DNA of 10,639 nt from Candidatus Dormiibacterota bacterium. Its GTDB lineage: Bacteria > Chloroflexota > Dormibacteria > Aeolococcales > Bog-877. The stretch covers positions 1 to 10,639 of the forward strand of contig PLDE01000086.1 in the NCBI GenBank assembly GCA_003135035.1, in the 5' to 3' direction. The stretch's first letter is position 1. The number at the start of each line of letters is the position of its first letter. The notes beneath the pieces are model-generated. The model saw only the letters and a list, made by a program, of their open reading frames with translations. It was not told where the DNA came from and made no database searches. Position numbers and translations under genes: made by a program. Below are positions 1-5,989 of this stretch, in pieces.

Positions 1-470
1 AGCCGGGCTCCTCGATCATGCCCGGCAAGGTCAATCCGGTCATCTGCGAGTCCGCCCTGATGGTGGTAGCCCAGGTGCTCGGAGACGATGTGACAGTGGC
101 TTTCTGCGGCGCCACCGGATCACTTCTCGAGCTGAACGTGATGCTCCCGGTCGCTGCCCACAACCTGCTTGAGGAGATCGACCTTCTGGCTCAGGCGGCG
201 GCCAACCTGGCCGGTCAGGCGATCGACGGCCTCTCCGCGACCGAACGAGGTCCCCAACTGCTGGAGCAAGGTCTGGCCATCTGCACAGCCCTGGTCCCCG
301 CGATCGGGTATGACGCCGCGGCGGCCATCGCCCACGAGGCGCACCGGAGTGGCCGGACGGTGCGGGAGGTGGCACTGGAGCGCTCGGAGATATCCAGTGC
401 TGAACTCGATCGTCTTCTCGACCCAGAACGGCTGGTCCATCCTGGTCGGGAAGTGCAGGGGGCCGGCTGA
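1..470 (+). CDS. fumC: Class II fumarate hydratase family lyase, C-terminal part (5' end outside window)
   Basis: The first complete codon is at 3 and the reading frame is open to the TGA at 468-470, leaving about 155 C-terminal residues. It opens with the fumarase/aspartase superfamily signature GSSIMPGKVNP, the mobile loop carrying the catalytic serine. This is followed by the conserved ELNV..P helix region and the C-terminal small domain (IGYDAAAAIAHEAHRSG, then LDPERLVHP). Class II fumarases interconvert fumarate and L-malate in the TCA cycle as cytosolic homotetramers. The IGYD...A..AH segment looks like FumC. The VREVALER...HPG ending also resembles aspartate ammonia-lyase (AspA), so AspA is the alternative. 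The part missing to the left, with most of the substrate-binding residues, would decide. The gene converges with the next minus-strand gene only 5 bases away. Confidence 0.82.
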   Translation, partial: PGSSIMPGKVNPVICESALMVVAQVLGDDVTVAFCGATGSLLELNVMLPVAAHNLLEEIDLLAQAAANLAGQAIDGLSATERGPQLLEQGLAICTALVPAIGYDAAAAIAHEAHRSGRTVREVALERSEISSAELDRLLDPERLVHPGREVQGAG

Positions 471-475
471 TCGTC

Positions 476-1021
476 CTAGCGGGGCTTGAAGAGAGTGGTC
501 ACGTACCAGTCGCCATCGACCTTGACGCAGCTCAACTGGTCCGGCAGTCCGAGCGGGGCCCGGCCCACCGAGTTACAACTGTAGATGCGGCTACCGGCGT
601 GGGCCGAGCAGACCTCGGCCGAGATAGTGACCTCAGCCGTCCGCTTGCCCACGTCGGAGTAGCCCACCTGGGGGGCCGTGATGTAGGCGCGCTGGGTGGT
701 AAAGGCCCGCAGCAGCGCCGCCGCGCTGGCTCGCTGGTCCGGAGCCAGGTACTCGCGGATCTCATCGAGGTGGCTGTGTTCGATCCCCTCCAGATAGCCG
801 GCCACGGCGGCCGTGGCCGTCCGATGGGAGGGCGGCGGGAGAGGGCGCGAACTCAGCGCCTGAACCAGGATCAGTACGACCACCGCGCCCCCCAAGAGCA
901 AGGTGAAGCGCCTTTGGCCACGGCGAGAGGGCATCTGCAGCACCGGGATTCTGGGAGACTCCTGGTCGGTGGAGGGCGTCGCGCTGGTCCCATCTTTCAC
1001 CGGGAAACCTCGGGCAGACAT
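476..1021 (-). CDS. Membrane-anchored protein with NTF2-like extracytoplasmic domain, function unknown
   Basis: A 181-residue protein that I do not recognise as a named family. Residues 1-39 are polar and basic, ending in RRGQRR. One hydrophobic segment (about 40-56, TLLLGGAVVVLILVQAL) follows, then a Pro-rich linker and a domain of about 110 residues. The helix VAGYLEGIEHSHLDEIREYL and the final strand CVKVDGDWYVT resemble NTF2/SnoaL-like or lipoprotein-type accessory domains. The positive N-terminus implies type II topology with the domain outside. Cys138, Cys149 and Cys165 lie in that exported part. The ATG at 1021 has a GGAG directly abutting it, which is too close for a good Shine-Dalgarno. 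An in-frame ATG at 934 (residue 30, MPSRRGQRRF) is a reasonable alternative that keeps the membrane anchor. It diverges from the PBP gene and converges with the lyase gene. A role at the cell surface is inference only. Confidence 0.7.
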   Translation of the reverse strand: MSARGFPVKDGTSATPSTDQESPRIPVLQMPSRRGQRRFTLLLGGAVVVLILVQALSSRPLPPPSHRTATAAVAGYLEGIEHSHLDEIREYLAPDQRASAAALLRAFTTQRAYITAPQVGYSDVGKRTAEVTISAEVCSAHAGSRIYSCNSVGRAPLGLPDQLSCVKVDGDWYVTTLFKPR

Positions 1022-1263
1022 CTCCGAGGACGCGAGGGGAACGGGCGGGAATGGCCGCTGAGGGCCACCTCAGGACTGGCTCCGGTCGGCAAAGGAAACC
1101 AAATCACGGGTGCCAGCGTTCTACTGAGTGGGCACGGCGCGTGCACGGTGCCTCCCCACCTGGCCGGGTCACGACCCTCATCGGTTGACCCTCGGCCCCG
1201 CGCCGTGCCCAAACGTCGACTATGGCTGATTTTGAATCGAGACGACACACCCGCCATGGCTAG
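1022..1263. other. Divergent intergenic region between the NTF2-like gene and the PBP gene
   Basis: These 242 bases lie between two genes read away from each other, so promoters for both should be here. I find no confident -35/-10 pair on either strand. A TTGACC at 1185-1190 and a TATGGC at 1221-1226 are 30 bases apart, too far for one promoter. A GC-rich dyad lies at 1131-1152: inner arms GCACG (1132-1136) and CGTGC (1140-1144), with overlapping outer arms GGCAC (1131-1135) and GTGCC (1148-1152). The two pairings are mutually exclusive, and either could be chance in DNA of this composition. An ATG at 1256 opens a minimal ORF (ATG GCT AGT TGA) whose TGA overlaps the PBP start codon. Confidence 0.5.
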
Positions 1264-3354
1264 TTGAACCAGCCCCGCACCCGTAGGCAGAGCCAGTCGG
1301 GCGGTCTCGACTGGCGCCGGATCGGCGCCGCCATCGCACTGGCGGCGGTGGCGGCGGTCGTCATCCTGGCGGTGCCCTTCACGGCTTTGGCGCGAGCCTA
1401 CGGAGCCCTTCCCCAGGCCGCCAACTTCGGCGGCAACACTCTGATCTACGGCCAGCGTGGAGTCGAGATTGCCGATCTCCACCCTGGCGGCAGCAGTCGG
1501 ATTCCCGTCTCCTTTCCACAAATCGCCCCGATCATGCGCAAGGCGGTGGTGGCGGTGGAGGATCACAGCTTCTGGAGCGCGCCCAGTTTCGACCTGGGCA
1601 GGATCGCTCAGGCCGCCTTCTACGACGTGGTTCACCACAGCAGCTCCCAAGGAGCCAGCACGATTCCCGAACAGCTGGGCAAGCTTCTCTATCTCCACGA
1701 CAACAAATCGCTCACCTACAAGGTCAAGGAGATTCTCTTCGGCGAGGAACTCACTGCCAAGCTTTCCCGCTCCACCATCCTCGACGAATACCTCAATGAC
1801 GTGTATTTCGGAGAGGGCGCCCGGGGGATTGAGGCCGCTTCCCTGACCTACTTCGGAGTTCACGCCTCCCAGCTCAACGCCAATCAAGCCTCGCTGCTCG
1901 CCGGTCTTCTCCCGGAGCCGACCTATCTTGACCCCTTTGACAATCTGGCCGCCGCCCGCCAACGCCAGCAAGTGGTGCTGGCAGCGATGCAGAAACAAGG
2001 CGATCTGACGTCGGCCCAGGTGACCGCGATCCGGGCCAAGGCACCTCCGTTGGCGGCGCAGGGCGGGAACAATCTCAACCTAGCTCCGTACTTTGTCGAC
2101 GAGGTGGAGAGCTGGCTCCAGAACCGCTACGGCTCCGGGTATCAGAACATGGGTCTGAGAGTCCAGACCAGCCTCAACCTCAACCTCAACCAGGATGCCC
2201 AACAGTTGGTCGACCAGACGGTGGCGGCGGGGGTTTACCAACACATGACCGACGGGGCTCTGGTAGCGGAGGACCCGCAGAACGGCCAGGTCCTGGCCTG
2301 GGTCGGAGGGGCTGGGGCGAACGGCCCTGGGGGTCAGATTGACATGGCGACCACTCCACGGCAGCCGGGATCCGAATTCAAGCTGTTCAACTACTCCACC
2401 GCGCTGGCCAACCACGACATCACCATGGCCACGCCTGTCCTCGACGCTCCTCTGACGGTGGCCACCGGGGGACCCGGCGGGGGACCCTACAGCGTGGTCG
2501 ACTATGAGGGCCACTATGCCGGAGTGGTGCAGGCGCAGGTGGCGCTGGGCAACTCACTCAACGTGCCGGCCGTCCGCGTTGAGTTGAAGACTGGCGTCCC
2601 CGACATCCTCACCACCGCTCGAAACATGGGGGTCACCACTCTGACCCAGCCCGACTCCGACTACGGGCCGAGCCTCACGCTGGGCGCCTACCCCGTTCCC
2701 CTCTGGGAGATGACTCAGGCGGGCGCCACCTTCGCCACCCAAGGGGTGCTCCATCCCACCACCTACGTGCTCCAGGTCACCGACGACCAGGGCAAGGTCA
2801 TCTTTCGGGCGGATCCCACGCCGCGGCGCGTTCTCTCCACCCAGGTGACCTACATCATGAATACCATCCTGTCGCGCAACAGCAACCGGCTACTTGCCTT
2901 TGGCTCAGACACCCCTCTGGTCGTCTCCGGTCACACCGTGGCGATCAAGACGGGAACCTCGACCAACTTCGATGACAACACCGCCGTTGGCTGGACGCCG
3001 ACCGTGGTGGTCGGAGACTGGGTCGGAAACGCCAACGACTCGCCCATGTATGGAGGGGGAGTGAACGGCATCAGCGGTTGCGCCACCCTCTGGCATGACT
3101 TCATCGAGGACGCCCTCTCCGGCGTCTCCAACAGCTGGTATCCAGAGCCGAGCGGACTCACCACCCAGGTAATAGACGGAGAGACCGACTACTTCCTCTC
3201 TGGAACGGGTACCACGACCAGCGTCCTGGGAGGCGGCTCCACCAGTCCCTCTCCCAGTCCCAGCATCTCAGCTTCCCCCTCGGCGAGTCCTTCGACCAGC
3301 CCGACACCGAGCCCCTCGCCGATCCCAACCGCCAGTGGCGGTGCTGGCCCATAG
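1264..3354 (+). CDS. Class A penicillin-binding protein (bifunctional peptidoglycan glycosyltransferase/transpeptidase)
   Basis: A 696-residue enzyme that polymerises lipid II into glycan strands (GT51 domain) and cross-links stem peptides (transpeptidase domain) on the outer face of the membrane. A short basic N-terminus precedes one membrane anchor (about 20-42). The GT51 domain (about 60-240) shows the catalytic Glu99 in VEDHSFW, GASTIPEQLGK (130-140), KVKE with the second Glu156, and ILDEYLNDVYFGEGARGIEAA. The transpeptidase domain (about 330-620) has all three active-site motifs: SxxK as S370-E-F-K373, SLN at 431-433 and KTGT at 562-565. A Ser/Pro-rich tail fills 661-690. The start is TTG at 1264 because an in-frame TAG sits immediately before it at 1261 and later starts would cut the anchor. 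No clear Shine-Dalgarno is visible. The gene faces the response regulator with 11 bases between stops. Motif deviations are discussed in the findings. This is probably a cell-wall housekeeping enzyme rather than part of the secretion operon. Confidence 0.93.
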   Translation: MNQPRTRRQSQSGGLDWRRIGAAIALAAVAAVVILAVPFTALARAYGALPQAANFGGNTLIYGQRGVEIADLHPGGSSRIPVSFPQIAPIMRKAVVAVEDHSFWSAPSFDLGRIAQAAFYDVVHHSSSQGASTIPEQLGKLLYLHDNKSLTYKVKEILFGEELTAKLSRSTILDEYLNDVYFGEGARGIEAASLTYFGVHASQLNANQASLLAGLLPEPTYLDPFDNLAAARQRQQVVLAAMQKQGDLTSAQVTAIRAKAPPLAAQGGNNLNLAPYFVDEVESWLQNRYGSGYQNMGLRVQTSLNLNLNQDAQQLVDQTVAAGVYQHMTDGALVAEDPQNGQVLAWVGGAGANGPGGQIDMATTPRQPGSEFKLFNYSTALANHDITMATPVLDAPLTVATGGPGGGPYSVVDYEGHYAGVVQAQVALGNSLNVPAVRVELKTGVPDILTTARNMGVTTLTQPDSDYGPSLTLGAYPVPLWEMTQAGATFATQGVLHPTTYVLQVTDDQGKVIFRADPTPRRVLSTQVTYIMNTILSRNSNRLLAFGSDTPLVVSGHTVAIKTGTSTNFDDNTAVGWTPTVVVGDWVGNANDSPMYGGGVNGISGCATLWHDFIEDALSGVSNSWYPEPSGLTTQVIDGETDYFLSGTGTTTSVLGGGSTSPSPSPSISASPSASPSTSPTPSPSPIPTASGGAGP
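3244..3333 (+). repeat. Ser/Pro low-complexity tail coding region of the PBP
   Basis: Residues 661-690 consist almost wholly of Ser and Pro with some Ala/Thr, in a degenerate SPSP/SASPS pattern. The codons vary (AGT, AGC, TCT, TCC, TCG; CCC, CCG, CCT), so this is a protein-level low-complexity tail and not a recent DNA tandem repeat. Such tails are common at the exported ends of actinobacterial and Chloroflexota-like PBPs, where they probably form an extended chain within the cell wall. Confidence 0.85.
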
Positions 3355-3365
3355 CTGGACCAATC

Positions 3366-3851
3366 TCAGGCCGAGGCGGCCGCCTCGGCCCGGGCCAGGA
3401 CCAGTTCGCGATTGGGCTTGCCCTGGCGCATCGGCCCCTGGCTCGCCAGAGCGTCGCCTACGACTGCCATCAGGTGATCGGCACGAAAGGGTTTGGGTAG
3501 GTAGGCGAACCCGCCGGCCTGCATGCTGACCCGGAGATCGAGTCGAGGTTGACGCGCGCTGGTGAAGATCACCGGTGTCCAGCTCCACTGACTGCTGGCC
3601 AGGAGCCGCCGACAGAGTTCGAAGGCGCTCATTTCCACCAGATTGAGATCGAGAATCGCGCAGGCATAGCTGCCCTGGCGGGCCTGGGTCAGAGCCGAGC
3701 GTGATGAATCGGCCTCGACTACTTCGAATCCCAGACGTCGCAGGATGGAGGCGGTCGCCGTCCGGCTCACCTCGTCACGGTCGGCAACCAAGATTGCGCG
3801 CTCGGAAAGCTGCTTAGCAGAAGCCCTCTTGGAGGCTGCCGGGCTTGACAT
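3366..3851 (-). CDS. Single-domain response regulator (CheY-like receiver)
   Basis: With the ATG at 3851 the protein has 161 residues: about 18 polar residues, one receiver domain (about 19-135) and a charged tail of about 26 residues with no DNA-binding or enzyme domain. Receiver landmarks are present: acidic Asp24 and Asp26 in LVADRDE, phospho-acceptor Asp68 in AILDLNL, Thr97 in IFTSA, and Lys120 in the LPKPF cis-proline loop. The usual second Asp of the acidic pair is Arg25, and the common MDGFEL after the phospho-Asp has become MSAFEL. The same frame runs upstream to an ATG at 4085. That extension would overlap the start of the divergent coupling-protein gene and has no domain-like sequence, so I reject it. 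The start at 3851 also has a -10-like hexamer 7 bases upstream, which suits leaderless translation. No histidine kinase lies nearby. Regulation of the adjacent secretion operon is a guess from position. Confidence 0.88.
   Translation of the reverse strand: MSSPAASKRASAKQLSERAILVADRDEVSRTATASILRRLGFEVVEADSSRSALTQARQGSYACAILDLNLVEMSAFELCRRLLASSQWSWTPVIFTSARQPRLDLRVSMQAGGFAYLPKPFRADHLMAVVGDALASQGPMRQGKPNRELVLARAEAAASA
3369..3390. terminator. 22-bp perfect palindrome between convergent genes, terminator-like hairpin
   Basis: The left arm GGCCGAGGCGG (3369-3379) is followed directly by its exact reverse complement (3380-3390). It overlaps the last codons of the response regulator (encoding Ala-Glu-Ala-Ala-Ala-Ser) and begins 14 bases after the PBP stop codon. 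RNA from either strand could fold into a very stable GC stem. Neither side has a run of T after the stem, so it is not a classical intrinsic terminator. It may slow polymerase or protect 3' ends, or arise simply from GC-rich alanine codons. Confidence 0.45.
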
Positions 3852-3858
3852 CTCGGCC

Positions 3859-3864
3859 AGTCTA
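3859..3864 (-). promoter_or_regulatory. Putative -10 element for a leaderless response-regulator transcript
   Basis: On the minus strand this reads TAGACT, matching the three most conserved positions of the -10 consensus (TAnnnT). Exactly 7 bases separate it from the A of the ATG at 3851, so transcription would begin at or next to the start codon. No Shine-Dalgarno precedes this ATG and no recognisable -35 lies 16-18 bases further upstream. This is the arrangement seen for leaderless genes in several high-GC phyla. A six-base match can be accidental. Confidence 0.35.
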
Positions 3865-3933
3865 GGGTGGCTCCTGGCGAACTTGGCTGACCTTCCTGCA
3901 CCGTTCCGGCAATGATCTGTAACGCTTGGGGAA

Positions 3934-3946
3934 CCGTAGGCTACGG
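3934..3946. promoter_or_regulatory. Perfect 13-base dyad in the divergent regulator/T4SS region
   Basis: CCGTAG, a single G, then CTACGG: 6-bp arms in perfect inverted symmetry. It lies roughly midway between the starts of the response regulator (3851) and the coupling protein (4003), where a repressor or activator could act on both. No known operator is recognised. Confidence 0.35.
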
Positions 3947-3967
3947 GCCCGTCGCGAGCGAAGGCGC

Positions 3968-3981
3968 ACCCGCAAGCGGGT
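3968..3981. promoter_or_regulatory. Perfect 14-base dyad just upstream of the T4SS operon
   Basis: ACCCGC, AA, then GCGGGT: perfect 6-bp arms ending 21 bases before the ATG of the coupling-protein gene. It could be an operator, or a small RNA hairpin in the leader of the operon. The centre is 34-35 bases from that of the other dyad, somewhat over three helical turns. Confidence 0.35.
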
Positions 3982-4002
3982 ACTGGCGGACAGCACTGCC
4001 GT

Positions 4003-5664
4003 ATGGCTGGCACAGGAGACTCAGCGCCGGGGTCCATTGCCGGTCCGGCGGCACTTCTGGGTGTGGCGCTCTTAGCCATGGCCATCCACCTTCATCAGGC
4101 GGGCTCCTCGGCAGGGCCACCAGAAGCTGTCCTGGCCGGAAGTCAGGGTGGAGGATCCTCGGTCGCCAGCGCCTGGACATCCCACGCCGCCCAGATCCTC
4201 GCTGGGATCGCCGCGGCAGCCCTCCTAGGAGTCAGCGCCACCGTCAGACTCCGTCGTCGCCGGCTGCTCGACACCGGCATCCTGGGAAGGGCTCGAACCG
4301 CCCGAGGATCTGACCTCCGGGCCCTGCGCCAGGGCATACGCCGGGGATCCGGCCAAGCGCCCCGGGTCCGCCTCGGCAGCCACCGCCGACGTGACCTCTG
4401 GCTGCCCGACGACGAGCACCTTCTCGTGTTGGGCCCGACGGGTTCGGGCAAGTCGTCCGCCCTGGCCATCCCCGCCCTGCTGGAATGGCCAGGGCCGGTC
4501 ATCGTGACCGATCCCAAAGGGGAGCTGGTGCGGACCACCCTCGAGCATCGACGCACCTTGGGCAAGGCAGTCGTCTTCGCACCGCTTATGGAGCCGACCG
4601 CTCGCTGGAACCCGATCGGCTCCATCGTCAGCTCCGAGGATGCCCTTCGGGTCGCCACGTTGCTGATGGGTCGAGCGCCGGATCGTGAGCCGTTCTGGCA
4701 TGACCTGGCACGCCAATTAATGCACGGTCTGCTTGTTGAGGCGGCCAGCCTCGGTCTTGGGCCGAGCGGCATTCTCGAAATGCTCCAGGCCGTGCCAGCC
4801 GAGGAGTTGGCTGAGGTGATCGGACATCCCGTCGCCCAGCGCCTGGTTCAAGGAGCGCTCAGCGGCGGCGACCGAACATCGATGGGCGTGGTCGCCACCC
4901 TGGTGGCTCAGCTGGGGGCCTACGGCTCAGGCCAGGTGGCTGGGGCGACCGCAACCAGCGACTTCAACCCGGCCGAGATCGCCGGAGGTGGAGTCAAGAC
5001 CATCTACTGCGTCGTCGCGCCGCACGACGCCCCCGTCCTCAGGGGTCTGATCTCCGCTCTGATCTCCAGTTGCTGGAGAAGTCTGTTTGCGGCCCCTCCC
5101 GCGGTGCCCGCGCTCTTCGTTCTCGATGAGTTCACTCAACTCACCAACCTGCCCGAGCTGCCAGCTCTGGTGCAACTGGGTCGGTCGCAGGGAGTTCGGA
5201 TGATGCTGATGGCCCAGGATCTGGGATCGATCTCAGCGACATACGGCAGCGAAGCCGCCGGAGCCCTCTGGTCGAACTGTCGAACCAAGCTGCTCCTGCC
5301 GGGAATTTCGGAACTCGAATTGCTCGAGCGGGCCAGCAAGCTCGCCGGGACGGCCACCCTGCACCGGCGGGAGGCTTCCACGACTGAGGCGGTCGCGTCC
5401 CAGCCGCTGCTCCATCCTGACGACATCCGCCGGCTCAAGGATGGCCAGGCACTCCTGCTGCATGGCGGGGATCAGGCAGCTGTCATAGGCCAGCGTCGGT
5501 GGTATGTCGACCGCGTTCTGCGTGGGCGAGTGAACACCGAGGCAGCCACCCCATTACCAAGTACAGCGCGGGGGCGCCCGATCCGGGATTGGACAGAGCC
5601 TGATTCGCGCTGGCAGGCTGCCACCAACCCCCTTAGCTGGAATCCGGCGGACATAGAACCCTGA
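4003..5664 (+). CDS. virD4: Type IV secretion coupling protein, VirD4/TraG family ATPase
   Basis: A 553-residue inner-membrane ATPase that would recruit the DNA-relaxase complex or protein substrates to the secretion channel. Two N-terminal membrane segments (about 12-30 and 62-80) flank a short exported loop, followed by a very basic stretch (RLRRRRLL). The ATPase domain has Walker A GPTGSGKSS (144-152), the family hallmark DPKGEL (170-175), RWNPIG (201-206), Walker B FVLDEF (Asp375, Glu376) and the sensor-region motif MAQD...ATYG (403-415). The segment between the Walker motifs (about 205-320) is the place of the all-alpha substrate-recognition domain and is compact. Total length is near that of short Gram-positive coupling proteins. 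It is the first gene of the operon. The ATG at 4003 has only a weak GGCGGA upstream. The pilin candidate starts 31 bases after its stop. No relaxase is adjacent, so the substrate is unknown. Confidence 0.93.
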   Translation: MAGTGDSAPGSIAGPAALLGVALLAMAIHLHQAGSSAGPPEAVLAGSQGGGSSVASAWTSHAAQILAGIAAAALLGVSATVRLRRRRLLDTGILGRARTARGSDLRALRQGIRRGSGQAPRVRLGSHRRRDLWLPDDEHLLVLGPTGSGKSSALAIPALLEWPGPVIVTDPKGELVRTTLEHRRTLGKAVVFAPLMEPTARWNPIGSIVSSEDALRVATLLMGRAPDREPFWHDLARQLMHGLLVEAASLGLGPSGILEMLQAVPAEELAEVIGHPVAQRLVQGALSGGDRTSMGVVATLVAQLGAYGSGQVAGATATSDFNPAEIAGGGVKTIYCVVAPHDAPVLRGLISALISSCWRSLFAAPPAVPALFVLDEFTQLTNLPELPALVQLGRSQGVRMMLMAQDLGSISATYGSEAAGALWSNCRTKLLLPGISELELLERASKLAGTATLHRREASTTEAVASQPLLHPDDIRRLKDGQALLLHGGDQAAVIGQRRWYVDRVLRGRVNTEAATPLPSTARGRPIRDWTEPDSRWQAATNPLSWNPADIEP

Positions 5665-5695
5665 GCTGACCGAAATCTGGCAACTGACCGGGGGA

Positions 5696-5986
5696 GTGGT
5701 GGAACTGCTGGCAACGTTTGACGCCGGACTGGACAACGTGATTCACACAGTCACCGGTCTGGCCCTGGGAGCGGTGGCTGTCCTCTGCCTCAGTTTTGCC
5801 GCGATTCGCTACATGACCGCCCTGGACAACAGCCAGCGCCGAGCCGCTGCCGTGCAGGGCCTGGTCACCGTCCTGCTGGGAGTGCTGCTGTTAGTCAACG
5901 AAGGGGCGGTCCTGAGCTTCGTTGAGGGGCTTTCAGGGAGCGACACCGCGTGCGCCACGAGCAGCTGCTCCGGCACCACCCACTGA
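5696..5986 (+). CDS. Small two-helix membrane protein, VirB2-like pilin candidate
   Basis: A 96-residue protein with two hydrophobic helices (about 19-37 and 53-68) joined by a short polar, basic loop (AIRYMTALDNSQRRAAA). The positive loop suggests a cytoplasmic turn with both termini outside, the layout of VirB2/TrbC-type subunits and of the small VirB2-like proteins in Gram-positive conjugation operons. The position between the coupling protein and the VirB6-like gene supports this. There is no obvious cleavable signal peptide. The exported C-terminus carries two cysteines (86 and 91) that could pair. The start is GTG at 5696 or the adjacent GTG at 5699. GGGGGAG lies directly upstream but unusually close to either codon. 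Its TGA (5984-5986) is in the same frame as the following gene. The assignment is by shape and context, not by strong sequence identity. Confidence 0.7.
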   Translation: MVELLATFDAGLDNVIHTVTGLALGAVAVLCLSFAAIRYMTALDNSQRRAAAVQGLVTVLLGVLLLVNEGAVLSFVEGLSGSDTACATSSCSGTTH

Positions 5987-5989
5987 GCA

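Noticed and set aside
1185..1226. TTGACC and TATGGC as a promoter for the PBP
   Set aside because: The 30-base spacing is far outside the 16-18 bases needed, and neither has a suitable partner at the right distance.
599..1267. 222-codon plus-strand ORF across the NTF2-like gene and the intergenic region
   Set aside because: Most of it is antisense to the NTF2-like gene, whose product has a clear membrane anchor and domain-like pattern. The plus-strand translation is Arg/Gly-rich with no motif and looks like a GC-rich shadow.
997..1998. 333-codon minus-strand ORF overlapping the PBP
   Set aside because: It is antisense to the well-supported GT51 region. Long spurious antisense frames are expected at this GC content.
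2172..2189. Three tandem copies of the hexamer CCTCAA
   Set aside because: It encodes the Leu-Asn alternation of SLNLNLN within a normal PBP segment. Too short and too well placed in frame to suggest a regulatory or mobile repeat.
3845..3850. Plus-strand TTGACA, a perfect -35 hexamer
   Set aside because: It overlaps the start codon of the minus-strand regulator, and no -10-like hexamer lies 16-18 bases downstream. Probably chance.
3852..4085. 78-residue N-terminal extension of the response regulator up to an ATG at 4085
   Set aside because: It would overlap the start of the divergent coupling-protein gene, has no domain-like content, and the ATG at 3851 fits the receiver domain.
5984..5986. 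TGA read as selenocysteine or a reassigned codon
   Set aside because: No SECIS-like stem with a conserved loop is evident after it. TGA ends the lyase, regulator, coupling-protein and PrgI genes in this same window, so it is a normal stop here.
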